Source: JBFXIE01 sp050176255 (GTDB lineage: Bacteria; Pseudomonadota; Gammaproteobacteria; Burkholderiales; Burkholderiaceae_C). From it: a DNA stretch of 64,000 nt. The notes beneath the pieces are model-generated. The model had not been told where the DNA came from and searched no databases. It saw nothing but the letters and a program-made list of their open reading frames with translations. The position numbers and the translations under genes were made by a program. Positions 36,243 to 44,988 of the stretch are shown piece by piece. The first letter of the stretch is position 1, and every line of letters begins with the position of its first letter. The stretch lies in assembly GCF_050176255.1 (NCBI RefSeq), contig NZ_JBFXIE010000001.1. One strand, written 5' to 3'.

Positions 36243-37284
36243 GTTGCGTTTCCCTCGTGGGCGGGACTGCGTCGGCGGCGCCGGGCAGTGCCGGCAGCCG
36301 ATCCATCTGCGCGCCCAGCGCGCTGAAGAAATCGGCCACCGCCTGCCACTGCGCCGCGCAGTCCTCGATGGTGTTGATGTGTTGCCGCAGCGCCTCGCCA
36401 CCCGGCAGCGCCCGCACATACCAGGCGATGTGCTTGCGCGCGCTACGCACGCCGCTGCCCTCGCCGTACAGGCGGTAGTGGTCTTGCAGATGCTCCAGCA
36501 GCAGGCGGCGCACCTCGGCCACCCGCGGCGGCGCCAGGTGCTCGCCGGTGGCCAGAAAATGGTCCACCTCGCGAAAGATCCAGGGCCGGCCCTGGGCCGC
36601 ACGGCCAATCATGATGGCGTCGGCGCCGGTGTGGACCAGCACATCGCGGGCCTTCTCGGGGCTGGTGATGTCCCCATTGGCCACCACCGGCACGCGCACG
36701 GCGGCCTTGACGGCGGCAATGGTGTCGTACTCGGCATGGCCTTTGTACCCCTGCTCGCGCGTGCGGCCGTGCACCGTCAGCATCTGGATGCCCGCAGTCT
36801 CAAACTGCCGCGCCAGCGCCACCGCATTCTTGTGCTGCTGGCACCAGCCGGTGCGCATCTTCAGCGTGACGGGCACGCCGCGCGGCGCGCACGCCTGCAC
36901 CACGGCTTCGGCAATCTCCACTGCCAGCGCTTCGTTTTGCATCAGCGCCGAGCCCGCCCATTTGTTGCACACCTTCTTGGCCGGGCAGCCCATGTTGATG
37001 TCGATGATCTGCGCGCCGCGATCCACGTTGTAGAGCGCGGCCTCGGCCATCATGGCGGCATCGGTGCCGGCAATCTGCACGGCAATCGGGCCGGGCTCGC
37101 CTTCGTGGTTGGCGCGGCGGCTGGTCTTGAGGCTGTCCCACAGGTCTTTGCGCGAGGTGACCATCTCGCTGACGGCGTAACCCGCGCCCAGCTGTTTGCA
37201 CAACTGGCGAAAAGGCCTGTCGGTCACCCCGGCCATGGGGGCGACAAACAGGCGGTTGGCCAAGGTGAAGGGGCCGATGTGCAT
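36223..37284 (-). CDS. dusB: tRNA-dihydrouridine synthase B
   Basis: 353 residues. The TIM-barrel FMN enzyme is marked by FVAPMAGVTDRPFR, DINMGCPAKKV with the catalytic Cys, VTLKMRTGW, VHGRTREQGYKG and IMIGRAAQGRPWIF. It reduces uridines in tRNA D-loops. It is translationally linked to fis by a 20-bp overlap. Confidence 0.96.
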   Translation of the reverse strand: MHIGPFTLANRLFVAPMAGVTDRPFRQLCKQLGAGYAVSEMVTSRKDLWDSLKTSRRANHEGEPGPIAVQIAGTDAAMMAEAALYNVDRGAQIIDINMGCPAKKVCNKWAGSALMQNEALAVEIAEAVVQACAPRGVPVTLKMRTGWCQQHKNAVALARQFETAGIQMLTVHGRTREQGYKGHAEYDTIAAVKAAVRVPVVANGDITSPEKARDVLVHTGADAIMIGRAAQGRPWIFREVDHFLATGEHLAPPRVAEVRRLLLEHLQDHYRLYGEGSGVRSARKHIAWYVRALPGGEALRQHINTIEDCAAQWQAVADFFSALGAQMDRLPALPGAADAVPPTRETQHEPQQH

Positions 37285-37426
37285 GGGCGGACGGGGGAGG
37301 AGCGGGTCAGCGGGTGCTGAAAAAGGAGGCGGGATTGTAGCTGCTCAAAATATGGGCACCAACCGCCGCCGTGGCCTGGCGGGCATCAGCCTGGCAGCGG
37401 CCCGGGGGCAGCCTTGTCCTCCTGGA

Positions 37427-37936
37427 TCAGGCCCGCGGAGCCTCCTGGCCGCACAGGTGCAGCAGCGCCACCGCCGCCAGCATGAAGAAGATGTGCGCAG
37501 TGTTCTGGCCGTTCCAGGTGCTGGACTGCCACATGGCAAACCACTCGCCGCCCACAGTGATAAAGCCCACGCCGTACAGCAGCATGCCGGCGGTCAGCCC
37601 GTAGATGGCCACGCCCTTGGCGCCATGAAACACCCCGGCATCAGCGCCGCGCACGCGCCACAGCCGCGCCAGCCCCCACCAGCACAGCAGCGCCGTGCCC
37701 GTCTGCCAGCCGATGATCAGCGCATAGGCCGCGTGGTGCAGCGGCGCAGCGGTGATGGCGCGCCCCATCAGGGCCGGGGAGCGGAAGGTATCGTCCATCG
37801 ACAGCACATGGCGGACAAAGGCAAAGTTGCTGCCGTAGTCGATCAGGTTGCCCAGCGCCACCAGGCTGAAGAACAGCGCCACCATGGCCACCAGCGCCAT
37901 GCGCGACGCGCGCAATGCCGTGCCGGTGCTGGTCAT
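37427..37936 (-). CDS. DUF2165-family small integral membrane protein
   Basis: 169 residues with four predicted membrane segments, including VAMVALFFSLVALGNLIDYG and AIYGLTAGMLLYGVGFITVG, and the family-like GGEWFAMWQSSTWNGQ. Function unknown. Its ATG overlaps the stop of the upstream cytochrome gene as ATGA, so the two are translated together. Confidence 0.8.
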   Translation of the reverse strand: MTSTGTALRASRMALVAMVALFFSLVALGNLIDYGSNFAFVRHVLSMDDTFRSPALMGRAITAAPLHHAAYALIIGWQTGTALLCWWGLARLWRVRGADAGVFHGAKGVAIYGLTAGMLLYGVGFITVGGEWFAMWQSSTWNGQNTAHIFFMLAAVALLHLCGQEAPRA

Positions 37937-38823
37937 GGCGTGGCCACCTTGCGCTGGCCGGCCATGTGCGCCAGGTAGGCCAGCAGATCGTCCAATTCAG
38001 CGTCGCTGATCTGCTCGGGACCAAAGCCGGGCATACCTTGCGTGGGCCATTGGCGCACGCTGGCAGGGTTGCGCACCAGCTGGCGCAGGGCCTGGGGCTG
38101 GAAGTACTCGGTGGGGTTCAGGGGCAGGTTCAGGTCGGGGCCCACCTGGGCGTCGCCGCCGCCGTTCATGCGGTGGCAAACCATGCACTGCATCACAAAC
38201 AGCGACTGCCCCCGGCGCAGGCGGTCGCCCGCGGGAACCTGCGCGGCCACGGCGATCTGCGGCCAGCGCTGCCCGGGGGCAGCGCGCACATTCAGCCGCG
38301 CCACGGCGTAGGGCCACTGCTCGCTGCGCACGCCGGCATCGTGCGGCCAGACGATGTAGAACGGCCCGGCGCTGGCTGCCTTGCCCGGCAGCGCCGGCCA
38401 GGGGGCGCCGTCGGGCTCGATGGCCAGCCAGGGCTGGGGCTGGCCGGGCGCCTGCGCCAGCACCAGTGCGCCGGGCAACTGGGCGACAAAGCCATCCAGC
38501 GCCACGGCCTCCAGCGTGTCGCCGGGGTCCAGGCCCAGCTCGCGCAGCACCACGGCCAGCGGCACGGCACGGTAGCGCATGGGGCGCTGGTAGGCCACGT
38601 CGCGGGGCACGTCGATATCCCGGGCCTGGGCGTGGCGGGCCAGCGCAGCCCCGTCCAGCTGACGCGGGCCGTGGGCGCCGTCCAGCACCAAAGGGGCCGC
38701 CGGGGCCAGGCCGACCCACCCGGCCAGCAGCGACCACAGGGCCGACCGGGCGCTACCCTGCAGCCTGGCGGCGGCACGCAGGAGCCAGCCCGCACCGTTC
38801 AAGTGACGAAAGAAATGCGGCAT
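37933..38823 (-). CDS. c-type cytochrome with an N-terminal molybdopterin-oxidoreductase-like domain
   Basis: 296 residues from ATG 38823, with a signal-like hydrophobic N-terminus (ALWSLLAGWVGLAPAAP). Residues about 50-190 resemble the small substrate-side part of sulfite-oxidase-type proteins (MRYRAVPLAVVLRELGL, PFYIVWPHDAG). The C-terminal 100 residues are a monohaem cytochrome c with CMVCHRMNGGG and a likely axial Met in GMPGFGPEQIS. It would act in the periplasm. The ATGA overlap with the DUF2165 membrane protein suggests a joint role, perhaps anchoring. Confidence 0.75.
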   Translation of the reverse strand: MPHFFRHLNGAGWLLRAAARLQGSARSALWSLLAGWVGLAPAAPLVLDGAHGPRQLDGAALARHAQARDIDVPRDVAYQRPMRYRAVPLAVVLRELGLDPGDTLEAVALDGFVAQLPGALVLAQAPGQPQPWLAIEPDGAPWPALPGKAASAGPFYIVWPHDAGVRSEQWPYAVARLNVRAAPGQRWPQIAVAAQVPAGDRLRRGQSLFVMQCMVCHRMNGGGDAQVGPDLNLPLNPTEYFQPQALRQLVRNPASVRQWPTQGMPGFGPEQISDAELDDLLAYLAHMAGQRKVATP

Positions 38824-38908
38824 GGCAGTGGCGTAATGGATGGGCAACAGGGACGAGGAACGCGCGCGGGCAGCTGCGCTGGCGGCGGGGCCGGGCCAGC
38901 CGCTCAGC

Positions 38909-39700
38909 TCAGCGCACCGCAAAGTCAAAGTAACGGTCGGGGAAGGGCTCATTGACCAGCGTGTAGTGCCACCATTCTTCGGGCAGATTGCGAAACCCCT
39001 GCTGCGCCAGCAGGGCGCGCAGCCAGCGCCGGTTGTGCTGCACGTCGGGCGGCAGGTCGGGGTTGTCGGTGTGCGAGCTCACGTCGAACATGTCAAACGG
39101 CGAACCCATGTCCACCTCGTGGCCATCGGCCAGCGGGCCGCGCACCACCTTGTAGGCACGCAGGCCGTCCACCACCACCAGCGTCACATCCACGGTGCTG
39201 CCGCGGCTGTGGCCGGATTTCTCGGCGATGTAGCCGCGCTGGAACAGCTCCTGCTTGGGCACTGCCGGGTAGTAGGCGGCCTTGGTTTTCTGGTCGGCCA
39301 GGTCGGCGCCCCAGCGCACGAAGTCGTTGACGGCGGTTTGCGGGCGAAAGCAGTCAAACACCTTGATGGTGAGCCCCAGCGGACGCACCTGCGCCTGCGC
39401 GGCCTGCAGGGCGCGGGCAGCGGCTTCCGTCAGGATGCAGGTGGGCGCTTCGTAGCCCGCCACGGGGCGGCCCATGAAGTTGTTGCTGCCAAGGTAGCGC
39501 ATGTCCTGCAGCACATCGGGCGCCACGGCGTGCAGGTGCACAAAGCCCGCCGGCAGCGCGCCGGTCTGCTGCGGCGCGTCCGCCGGGCTTGCGCAGCCGG
39601 CCAGCAGCGCTGCCAGCAGCAGGGCCGCTGCCGACGCTGCTGTGCCGGCGTGCGTTGCCCGGTCGGGGGTTGATTGCTGCGCTGCCTTCCGATGCCACAT
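38909..39700 (-). CDS. ddpX: VanX/DdpX-type D-alanyl-D-alanine dipeptidase, lipoprotein
   Basis: 263 residues from ATG 39700, with AGGAG 8 nt upstream; longer frames lack support. A lipoprotein signal (LLLAALLAGC) is followed by the M15D peptidase domain: FDCFRPQTAVNDFV, zinc ligands in SGHSRGSTVDVT and catalytic Glu plus third ligand in EEWWHYTL. It cleaves D-Ala-D-Ala. The lipobox places it in the envelope, so peptide recycling or scavenging is more likely than VanX-type glycopeptide resistance. No vanHA genes are nearby. Confidence 0.9.
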   Translation of the reverse strand: MWHRKAAQQSTPDRATHAGTAASAAALLLAALLAGCASPADAPQQTGALPAGFVHLHAVAPDVLQDMRYLGSNNFMGRPVAGYEAPTCILTEAAARALQAAQAQVRPLGLTIKVFDCFRPQTAVNDFVRWGADLADQKTKAAYYPAVPKQELFQRGYIAEKSGHSRGSTVDVTLVVVDGLRAYKVVRGPLADGHEVDMGSPFDMFDVSSHTDNPDLPPDVQHNRRWLRALLAQQGFRNLPEEWWHYTLVNEPFPDRYFDFAVR

Positions 39701-39816
39701 ACCCGCTCTCCTGATGGTGGTCGTATAAAGCCGCGAAAGATACCGGATCGCCCCGCAGCCGCCCAGCGTTTTGCGCACCGTTGCGCGGGCGCTGCACGCA
39801 TACACTCGCGCCCACC

Positions 39817-40368
39817 ATGGAAATCTGGATGCAACAACTGCTCGATCTGCTGGCGCTGCCGCAGTTCGGCCTCAGTACGGTGTTCGTCGTGGCCTTCATC
39901 TCGGCCACGCTGCTGCCGATGGGCTCGGAGCCCGCGGTGTTTGGTCTGGTCAAGCTCAACCCGGAGCTGTTCTGGCCCGCCATTGTGGTGGCCACGGCGG
40001 GCAACACCCTGGGCGGCGCCGTGAGCTGGTGGATGGGCCTGGGCGCCCACCGGGCCTGGGACGCTGCGCGCCGGCGCCGCCGCGCAGGCCAGCCCGATGC
40101 CGCAGGCGATGCACCCGCGCGCGAGTTGTCGCGCACCGAGCGCCGCGTGCGCGTGTGGCTGCGCCGCTGGGGCCCCAAGACCTGCCTGCTGAGCTGGCTG
40201 CCCGTGGTGGGCGACCCGCTGTGCGCCGTGGCGGGCTGGCTGCGCCTGCCCTTTTGGCCCTGCCTGGCGTACATGGCCGTTGGCAAGTTCTTGCGCTACC
40301 TGTTCATGACCTCGGTCTTGCTACACATGGTGCCGGGCGAATGGGTGCGCTGGCTGCACGGCCAGTGA
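39817..40368 (+). CDS. YqaA/DedA-like (SNARE-associated) membrane protein
   Basis: 183 residues from ATG 39817 (Met 39829 is possible). A short re-entrant-like segment with ATLLPMGSEPAVFGL, an ATAGNTLGGAVSWWMG helix, a basic cytoplasmic loop and the C-terminal SWLPVVGDPLCAVAGWLRL are typical of the YqaA branch of DedA proteins. These probably move lipids or maintain membrane potential. It is transcribed away from ddpX and towards lolD. Confidence 0.85.
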   Translation: MEIWMQQLLDLLALPQFGLSTVFVVAFISATLLPMGSEPAVFGLVKLNPELFWPAIVVATAGNTLGGAVSWWMGLGAHRAWDAARRRRRAGQPDAAGDAPARELSRTERRVRVWLRRWGPKTCLLSWLPVVGDPLCAVAGWLRLPFWPCLAYMAVGKFLRYLFMTSVLLHMVPGEWVRWLHGQ

Positions 40369-40380
40369 TGCCTGCACCGG

Positions 40381-41118
40381 TTAGGCGCCGGGCCTGGGCT
40401 CCACACCAGCGGTGATGGCCTCGTCCCGCGCAATGCGCCCGTCGATCAGTTCCACCAGCCGGTCGCAGCGCGCGGCCAGGCGCGGGTCGTGCGTGACCAC
40501 CACGAAGCTCGTGCCGCGCTCGGCGTGGATGCGCCGCAGCAGCGCAAACACTTCGGCCGACGAGGCGGTGTCCAGGTTGCCCGTGGGCTCGTCGGCCAGC
40601 ACCAGCGGCGGGTCCATGACCAGCGCACGCGCAATCGCCACGCGCTGCTGCATGCCGCCAGACAGCTCACCGGGGCGCTTGTCCATGGCTTTCGCCAGGC
40701 CCACGGCGTCCAGCAGGCTGCGCGCGCGCTCGCGCTGCGCGCTGCTCACACGGCCTTCGGCCATGAGGGCGGGCAGCGTAACGTTCTCCAGCGCCGAGAA
40801 CGCGGGCAGCAGATGGTGGAACTGGAAGACGAAGCCCAGCGTGCGGCGTCGGCACAGCGTGAGCGCGGCATCATCCAGACCCTGCACCGGCTCGCCATCC
40901 AGCCGGTAGCTGCCCGACGTCATGCGCTCGAGCAGGCCCAGGATGTTGAGCAGCGTGCTCTTGCCCGAGCCCGATGGCCCCATCAGCGCAATGAACTCGC
41001 CACGGCCCACCTGCAAGGTGATGCCGTGCAGCACCTCGGCCTCGCTGGGAAGGCCCAGGTTGTAGCTTTTGCGCACGGCGTCGAGCGCAATCAGTTCGGG
41101 CGCGGCCGGGGAGTTCAT
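40381..41118 (-). CDS. lolD: LolD/MacB-type ABC transporter ATP-binding protein
   Basis: 245 residues from ATG 41118, overlapping the permease stop (ATGA). All ABC motifs are present: Walker A GPSGSGKST, LGFVFQFHHLLPAFSALENV, signature LSGGMQQRVAIA, Walker B LVLADEPTGNLD and H-loop VTHD. The FQFHHLLPAF string is typical of LolD. With the permease and the adaptor encoded just upstream it forms either a Lol-like lipoprotein extractor or, given the adaptor, more likely a MacAB-type exporter. Confidence 0.88.
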   Translation of the reverse strand: MNSPAAPELIALDAVRKSYNLGLPSEAEVLHGITLQVGRGEFIALMGPSGSGKSTLLNILGLLERMTSGSYRLDGEPVQGLDDAALTLCRRRTLGFVFQFHHLLPAFSALENVTLPALMAEGRVSSAQRERARSLLDAVGLAKAMDKRPGELSGGMQQRVAIARALVMDPPLVLADEPTGNLDTASSAEVFALLRRIHAERGTSFVVVTHDPRLAARCDRLVELIDGRIARDEAITAGVEPRPGA

Positions 41119-42356
41119 CACATCCTGATGGCCTGCGCCGGATCGAGCGCCGCCGCGCGCCGCGCCGGCGCCACTGCCGCCAGCACACCGCATACCGAGG
41201 CAATCAGCGCCACCTGCAGCGCCGTGGTGGGCGCCAGGGTGATGGAAAACAGCGGCAGGCCATCCGAGCCGCGCACGAAGTGGGTGAACACCCAGATCAG
41301 CGCCACCGCCAGCAGCAGGCCCAGCGCCGACCCCGCCGCCCCCACCACCGCACCCTGCACCAGGAACACGCGCAGCACCTGCCCGCGCGTGGCGCCCATG
41401 GCGCGCAGGATGCCGATCTCGCGGCCCTTTTGCACGACAGACACCACCAGCACGCTGGCGATGCCCAGCACCACCACGGCCAGCACCACCCCACGGATGA
41501 TGGCCGTGCTGATCGACTGCGCATTCAGCGCCGACACCAGCTGGGCGTTGGTTTCCTGCCAGCTTTCGATCTTGTAGGGAAGCCGCTCCTGAAGCTCGCG
41601 CGCCAAGGACTGGGCCACCCACACGTCCTTCAAGGTCAGGTCGAGCTGACTGGCCCCGCCCGGCAGCGCCAGCAGGCTTTGCGCGGCGCGCAGCGGCACG
41701 ATCACGGTGCGCCGGTTCAAATCCTTCACGCCCAGATCCACCAGCGCGGTGACGCGCACCGAATCGCTCACCGTGCCGCCCACGGCGCCGGTCTGCACCG
41801 TGAAGCGGTCACCCGCGCGCACGCCCAGATCCTGCGCCAGCTCGCGCCCCACGATGGCCTCGCCGGGCGCCAGGCGCGCGCTGCCGCTGACCACCTTGGC
41901 GCTCAACCCCACCACGCGGTCATACCGATCCAGATCGACGCCCATCAGCGCAATGGCCTGCGATGCCTCGCCGCGCAGCGCCAGGCCGCTGCCCGACACC
42001 ATGGGCGACACGCCAGCCACGGCAGGCAGACGCTCCAGCAGCGGCACCAGCGCCTGCCAGTTGGCCACCTCGCGCAGGCGCTGCGCGCGCGGCTGGGTTT
42101 GCGTGAGCGCGGCCACGCCGGGCGCGGGCAGGGCCGCGGGTGTGACCAGGTCGTCCGGCGCCCGCAGGGTGATGTGCGCCTGGGCGCCCAGCGTCTTAGC
42201 CAGGGTGTTGGATTGCAGGCCGCTGATCAGCGCCGAGATGTAGGCAATCACCGCCACGCCCGCCGCCACGCCCACGATGATGAGCACGGTCTGCATGCGC
42301 CCCTCGCGCAGGAAACGCAGCGCCACACGCAATTCAAAGCCGGGCCAGGTCAGCAT
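41118..42356 (-). CDS. LolE/MacB-type ABC transporter permease
   Basis: 412 residues. An N-terminal membrane segment (VLIIVGVAAGVAVIAYISAL) is followed by a large periplasmic domain of about 220 residues and three C-terminal segments, with the FtsX motif region GREIGILRAMGATRGQVLRVF between them. This is the mechanotransmission layout of MacB/LolE. It ends with an ATGA overlap into the ATPase gene. A 172-bp gap bearing inverted repeats separates it from the adaptor gene upstream. Confidence 0.88.
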   Translation of the reverse strand: MLTWPGFELRVALRFLREGRMQTVLIIVGVAAGVAVIAYISALISGLQSNTLAKTLGAQAHITLRAPDDLVTPAALPAPGVAALTQTQPRAQRLREVANWQALVPLLERLPAVAGVSPMVSGSGLALRGEASQAIALMGVDLDRYDRVVGLSAKVVSGSARLAPGEAIVGRELAQDLGVRAGDRFTVQTGAVGGTVSDSVRVTALVDLGVKDLNRRTVIVPLRAAQSLLALPGGASQLDLTLKDVWVAQSLARELQERLPYKIESWQETNAQLVSALNAQSISTAIIRGVVLAVVVLGIASVLVVSVVQKGREIGILRAMGATRGQVLRVFLVQGAVVGAAGSALGLLLAVALIWVFTHFVRGSDGLPLFSITLAPTTALQVALIASVCGVLAAVAPARRAAALDPAQAIRM

Positions 42357-42363
42357 GGCGGAA

Positions 42364-42534
42364 CGCTCAGAAGGTGTGAATGAATCCGGCGTGCCCGAGC
42401 AGGCCGCGAAAACGCGGCCGATCCAGGCGCAAAGCACAGCCATAGCGCGTGCTATGGCGAGCATTTGCAACGCCGAGCGGGTGTGTTTTGGCGGAATGAG
42501 CGGGCATGGTGGGTTCGTTCACACCTTCTCAACG
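42364..42534. repeat. Inverted-repeat-bounded intergenic element
   Basis: Arms at 42364-42383 and 42515-42534 match as inverted repeats at 17 of 20 positions (core AGAAGGTGTGAA). Inside are two further perfect palindromes: GGCCGCG-aaaa-CGCGGCC at 42402-42419, and GCCATAGC-gcgt-GCTATGGC at 42439-42458. The right arm covers the stop codon of the adaptor gene. The whole could fold into one large cruciform. It has no coding capacity, and its origin (MITE- or REP-like) is inferred. Confidence 0.65.
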
Positions 42535-43821
42535 GCCCATGGCGTTGGTCAGCGCGGAGCCGGCGCCGCCGCCCTGCCCCTGGCCCACGGCGCCGGGCAC
42601 CGCTGAGCCGGCAGTCCACGCCACGGTGCGTGCCCGCACGCGGTCGCCCGGCTGTATGGCGCTGCCGCGCAGCACGGTGTCGCCTTCCTGCAGGCCTTCC
42701 AGCACCTCCACCGCATCGAGCGTGCGCAGGCCCAGCCGTACGCTGCGCGCCTGGGCGCGGCCGCCCTGCAGCAGCAGCACGGTGGCGCTGTCGCCCGCCA
42801 CGGCGCCGCGCAGTGCCACCTGGGGCAGCACCAGGGCGCGGTCACGCCGGGCGGTCTCGACTTCCACCGACAGGGTCATGTCCTCGCGCAGATAGGCGGG
42901 GGACTGCCCGTCCAGCGCAAATTTCACCTCGATGGCACCGCGCTGGGCATCCACCGATGGCGCGATGGACAACACGCGCGCCACAAAGCGCCGGTCGGCA
43001 AAGGCATCGGCCACCACGGTGGCCGGCTGGCCGGGCTGCAGCTGATCCAGAAAACGCTCGTCCACCTGGGCCTCCAGCTGGGTGGGGCCGGCCAGCGCCA
43101 GGCGCAGCAAGGCCTTGCCCGGCTGCACGATCTGCCCCGGTTCGACCTCGCGCACCAGCACGCGGGCATCGGCAGGCGCAAGCAGATCGGTCTGCCCCAG
43201 GCGGGCCCGCGCCGCCTCGGTGGCCGCCCGGGCCAGCGCCAGTTGCGCCTGGGCCTGCGCCACATCGGTGCCTGCATCGGCATTGGCCTCGATCTGCGCC
43301 TGCGCATTGCGCTGCTGCGCCTGGGCCACATCCACGGCCCGGCGGGCCTCGTCGAGCTGCGCAGGGCTGTAGAAGCCCTCGGCCACCAGCCGCTGCACCC
43401 GCGCCAGGGTTGTCTGCGCGGCTTTCAAAGTGGCATCGGCCTGGGCGAGGGCGGCCTGCGCGGCGCTGCGGCCGCTGCTGCGCAGGCCGGTCAGCCGCGC
43501 CTGTGCCTGGCGCTCAGACGCCACGGCCTGCGCCAGCGCCGCGCGCAATTCATCTGATTCAAGCTGCACCAGCACATCGCCCTGGCGCACCTGCGCGCCC
43601 TCTTGCGCCAGCACCTGCGCCACCCGGCCGGTGAGGGTGCTGCCCACGTCCACGCGCGACAGCGTGGCCACGCGGGCCGAGAACTGCAGCGTGCGCACCA
43701 GCGGCGCGGACTGCAGCACCAGGGCATCGACCTGCGGGCCGCGCAGCGCCATCGCGCCGATGGCGCCGGCCATCAACACCGCGGCGACGCCCAGCGTCAG
43801 CGCCAGCCAGCGTTTTTTCAC
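42529..43821 (-). CDS. HlyD/MacA-type periplasmic adaptor (membrane fusion) protein
   Basis: 430 residues. A membrane-anchor signal (LALTLGVAAVLMAGAIGAMAL), lipoyl halves (VDVGSTLTGRVAQVLAQEG and TDLLAPADARVLVREVEPG) on either side of a long alpha-helical Ala/Gln-rich hairpin, a beta-barrel with VDERFLDQLQPGQPATV and a C-terminal MacA-like domain define it. It links the ABC permease encoded downstream to an outer-membrane channel, which is not encoded here. Confidence 0.88.
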   Translation of the reverse strand: MKKRWLALTLGVAAVLMAGAIGAMALRGPQVDALVLQSAPLVRTLQFSARVATLSRVDVGSTLTGRVAQVLAQEGAQVRQGDVLVQLESDELRAALAQAVASERQAQARLTGLRSSGRSAAQAALAQADATLKAAQTTLARVQRLVAEGFYSPAQLDEARRAVDVAQAQQRNAQAQIEANADAGTDVAQAQAQLALARAATEAARARLGQTDLLAPADARVLVREVEPGQIVQPGKALLRLALAGPTQLEAQVDERFLDQLQPGQPATVVADAFADRRFVARVLSIAPSVDAQRGAIEVKFALDGQSPAYLREDMTLSVEVETARRDRALVLPQVALRGAVAGDSATVLLLQGGRAQARSVRLGLRTLDAVEVLEGLQEGDTVLRGSAIQPGDRVRARTVAWTAGSAVPGAVGQGQGGGAGSALTNAMGR

Positions 43822-43866
43822 GGGGCTCTCCTCAACGCAAGGGTTGCCAAGATCAGTGCCTTTCCA

Positions 43867-44934
43867 TCATTGCGCAAACAACCCGCCGGCCGCCTGCGCA
43901 GGCGCGACCCCCAGGTGCCGGTACGCTGCCAGCGTGGCAGTGCGCCCGCGCGGCGTGCGCTGCAGGTAGCCTTGCTGGATCAGGTAGGGCTCGATCACGT
44001 CCTCGATGGTGCCGGGCTCTTCGCCAATGCTGGCGGCGATGTTGTCCAGCCCCACAGGCCCGCCGTCAAAGCGGTGGATCAACGCTTCCAGCAGCTTGCG
44101 GTCCATCACGTCAAAGCCCTGCGGATCGACGTCGAGCATGGCCAGCGCCCGGTTGGCAATATCGAGCGTGATGCGGCCCGAGCCCTTCACCTCGGCATAG
44201 TCGCGCACGCGGCGCAGCAGCCGGTTGGCGATCCGCGGCGTGCCGCGCGAGCGCCGCGCCAGCTCAAAGCCGCCCTCGTCGTCCATGGGCGTGCCCAGCA
44301 GGCCGGCGCTGCGCTTGACGATGCGCGCCAGCTCCTCGGGCGTATAAAACTCCAGCCGCGCCACGATGCCGAAGCGGTCGCGCAGTGGGTTGGTGAGCAT
44401 GCCCGCGCGCGTGGTGGCGCCCACCAGGGTGAAGGGCTGCAGGTCCAGCTTGATGCTGCGCGCCGCCGGGCCTTCGCCGATCATGATGTCGATCTGGTAG
44501 TCCTCCAGCGCGGGGTAGAGGATTTCTTCCACCACAGGCGAGAGGCGGTGGATCTCGTCGATGAAAAGAACGTCGTTCTTCTCCAGGTTGGTCAGCAGCG
44601 CCGCCAGGTCCTTGGGCTTTTCGAGCACCGGGCCGCTGGTCTGGCGCAGGTTCACGCCCAGTTCGGCCGCGATGATGTGGCTGAGCGTGGTCTTGCCCAG
44701 GCCCGGCGGGCCAAACAGCAGCACGTGGTCAAGCGCCTCGCCGCGCTTGCGCGCAGCGCCGATGAAAATCTCGAGCTGCTCGCGCGCCTTGGCCTGGCCC
44801 ACGTATTCCTGCAGCAGCTTGGGGCGCAGGGCGCGCTCCAGCGCGTCCTCTTGCGGCGACGCGGGTGCGGCAGACACCACGCGCTCGCGCGCCGGGAAGG
44901 GAGAAGGGGCGAAATCGTCGGTGTGAATGGTCAT
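43867..44934 (-). CDS. ruvB: Holliday junction branch-migration ATPase RuvB
   Basis: 355 residues from ATG 44934. Walker A LLFGPPGLGKTTLSHI, Walker B NDVLFIDEIHRLSP, sensor I LVGATTRAGML, arginine finger region NPLRDRFGI and the C-terminal winged-helix with LIQQGYLQRTPRGR are complete. It drives branch migration with RuvA. It is not adjacent to ruvA: a secreted protease gene lies between them. Confidence 0.97.
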   Translation of the reverse strand: MTIHTDDFAPSPFPARERVVSAAPASPQEDALERALRPKLLQEYVGQAKAREQLEIFIGAARKRGEALDHVLLFGPPGLGKTTLSHIIAAELGVNLRQTSGPVLEKPKDLAALLTNLEKNDVLFIDEIHRLSPVVEEILYPALEDYQIDIMIGEGPAARSIKLDLQPFTLVGATTRAGMLTNPLRDRFGIVARLEFYTPEELARIVKRSAGLLGTPMDDEGGFELARRSRGTPRIANRLLRRVRDYAEVKGSGRITLDIANRALAMLDVDPQGFDVMDRKLLEALIHRFDGGPVGLDNIAASIGEEPGTIEDVIEPYLIQQGYLQRTPRGRTATLAAYRHLGVAPAQAAGGLFAQ

Positions 44935-44988
44935 GCGGGGCGGGCAGAAAGCGCGGCGCATTGTCTCACCCGTGCGCCGCCGGTTTTG

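Noticed and set aside
42364..42534. Insertion sequence between the adaptor and permease genes
   Set aside because: No transposase frame and no target duplication seen, so it is listed as an inverted-repeat element only.
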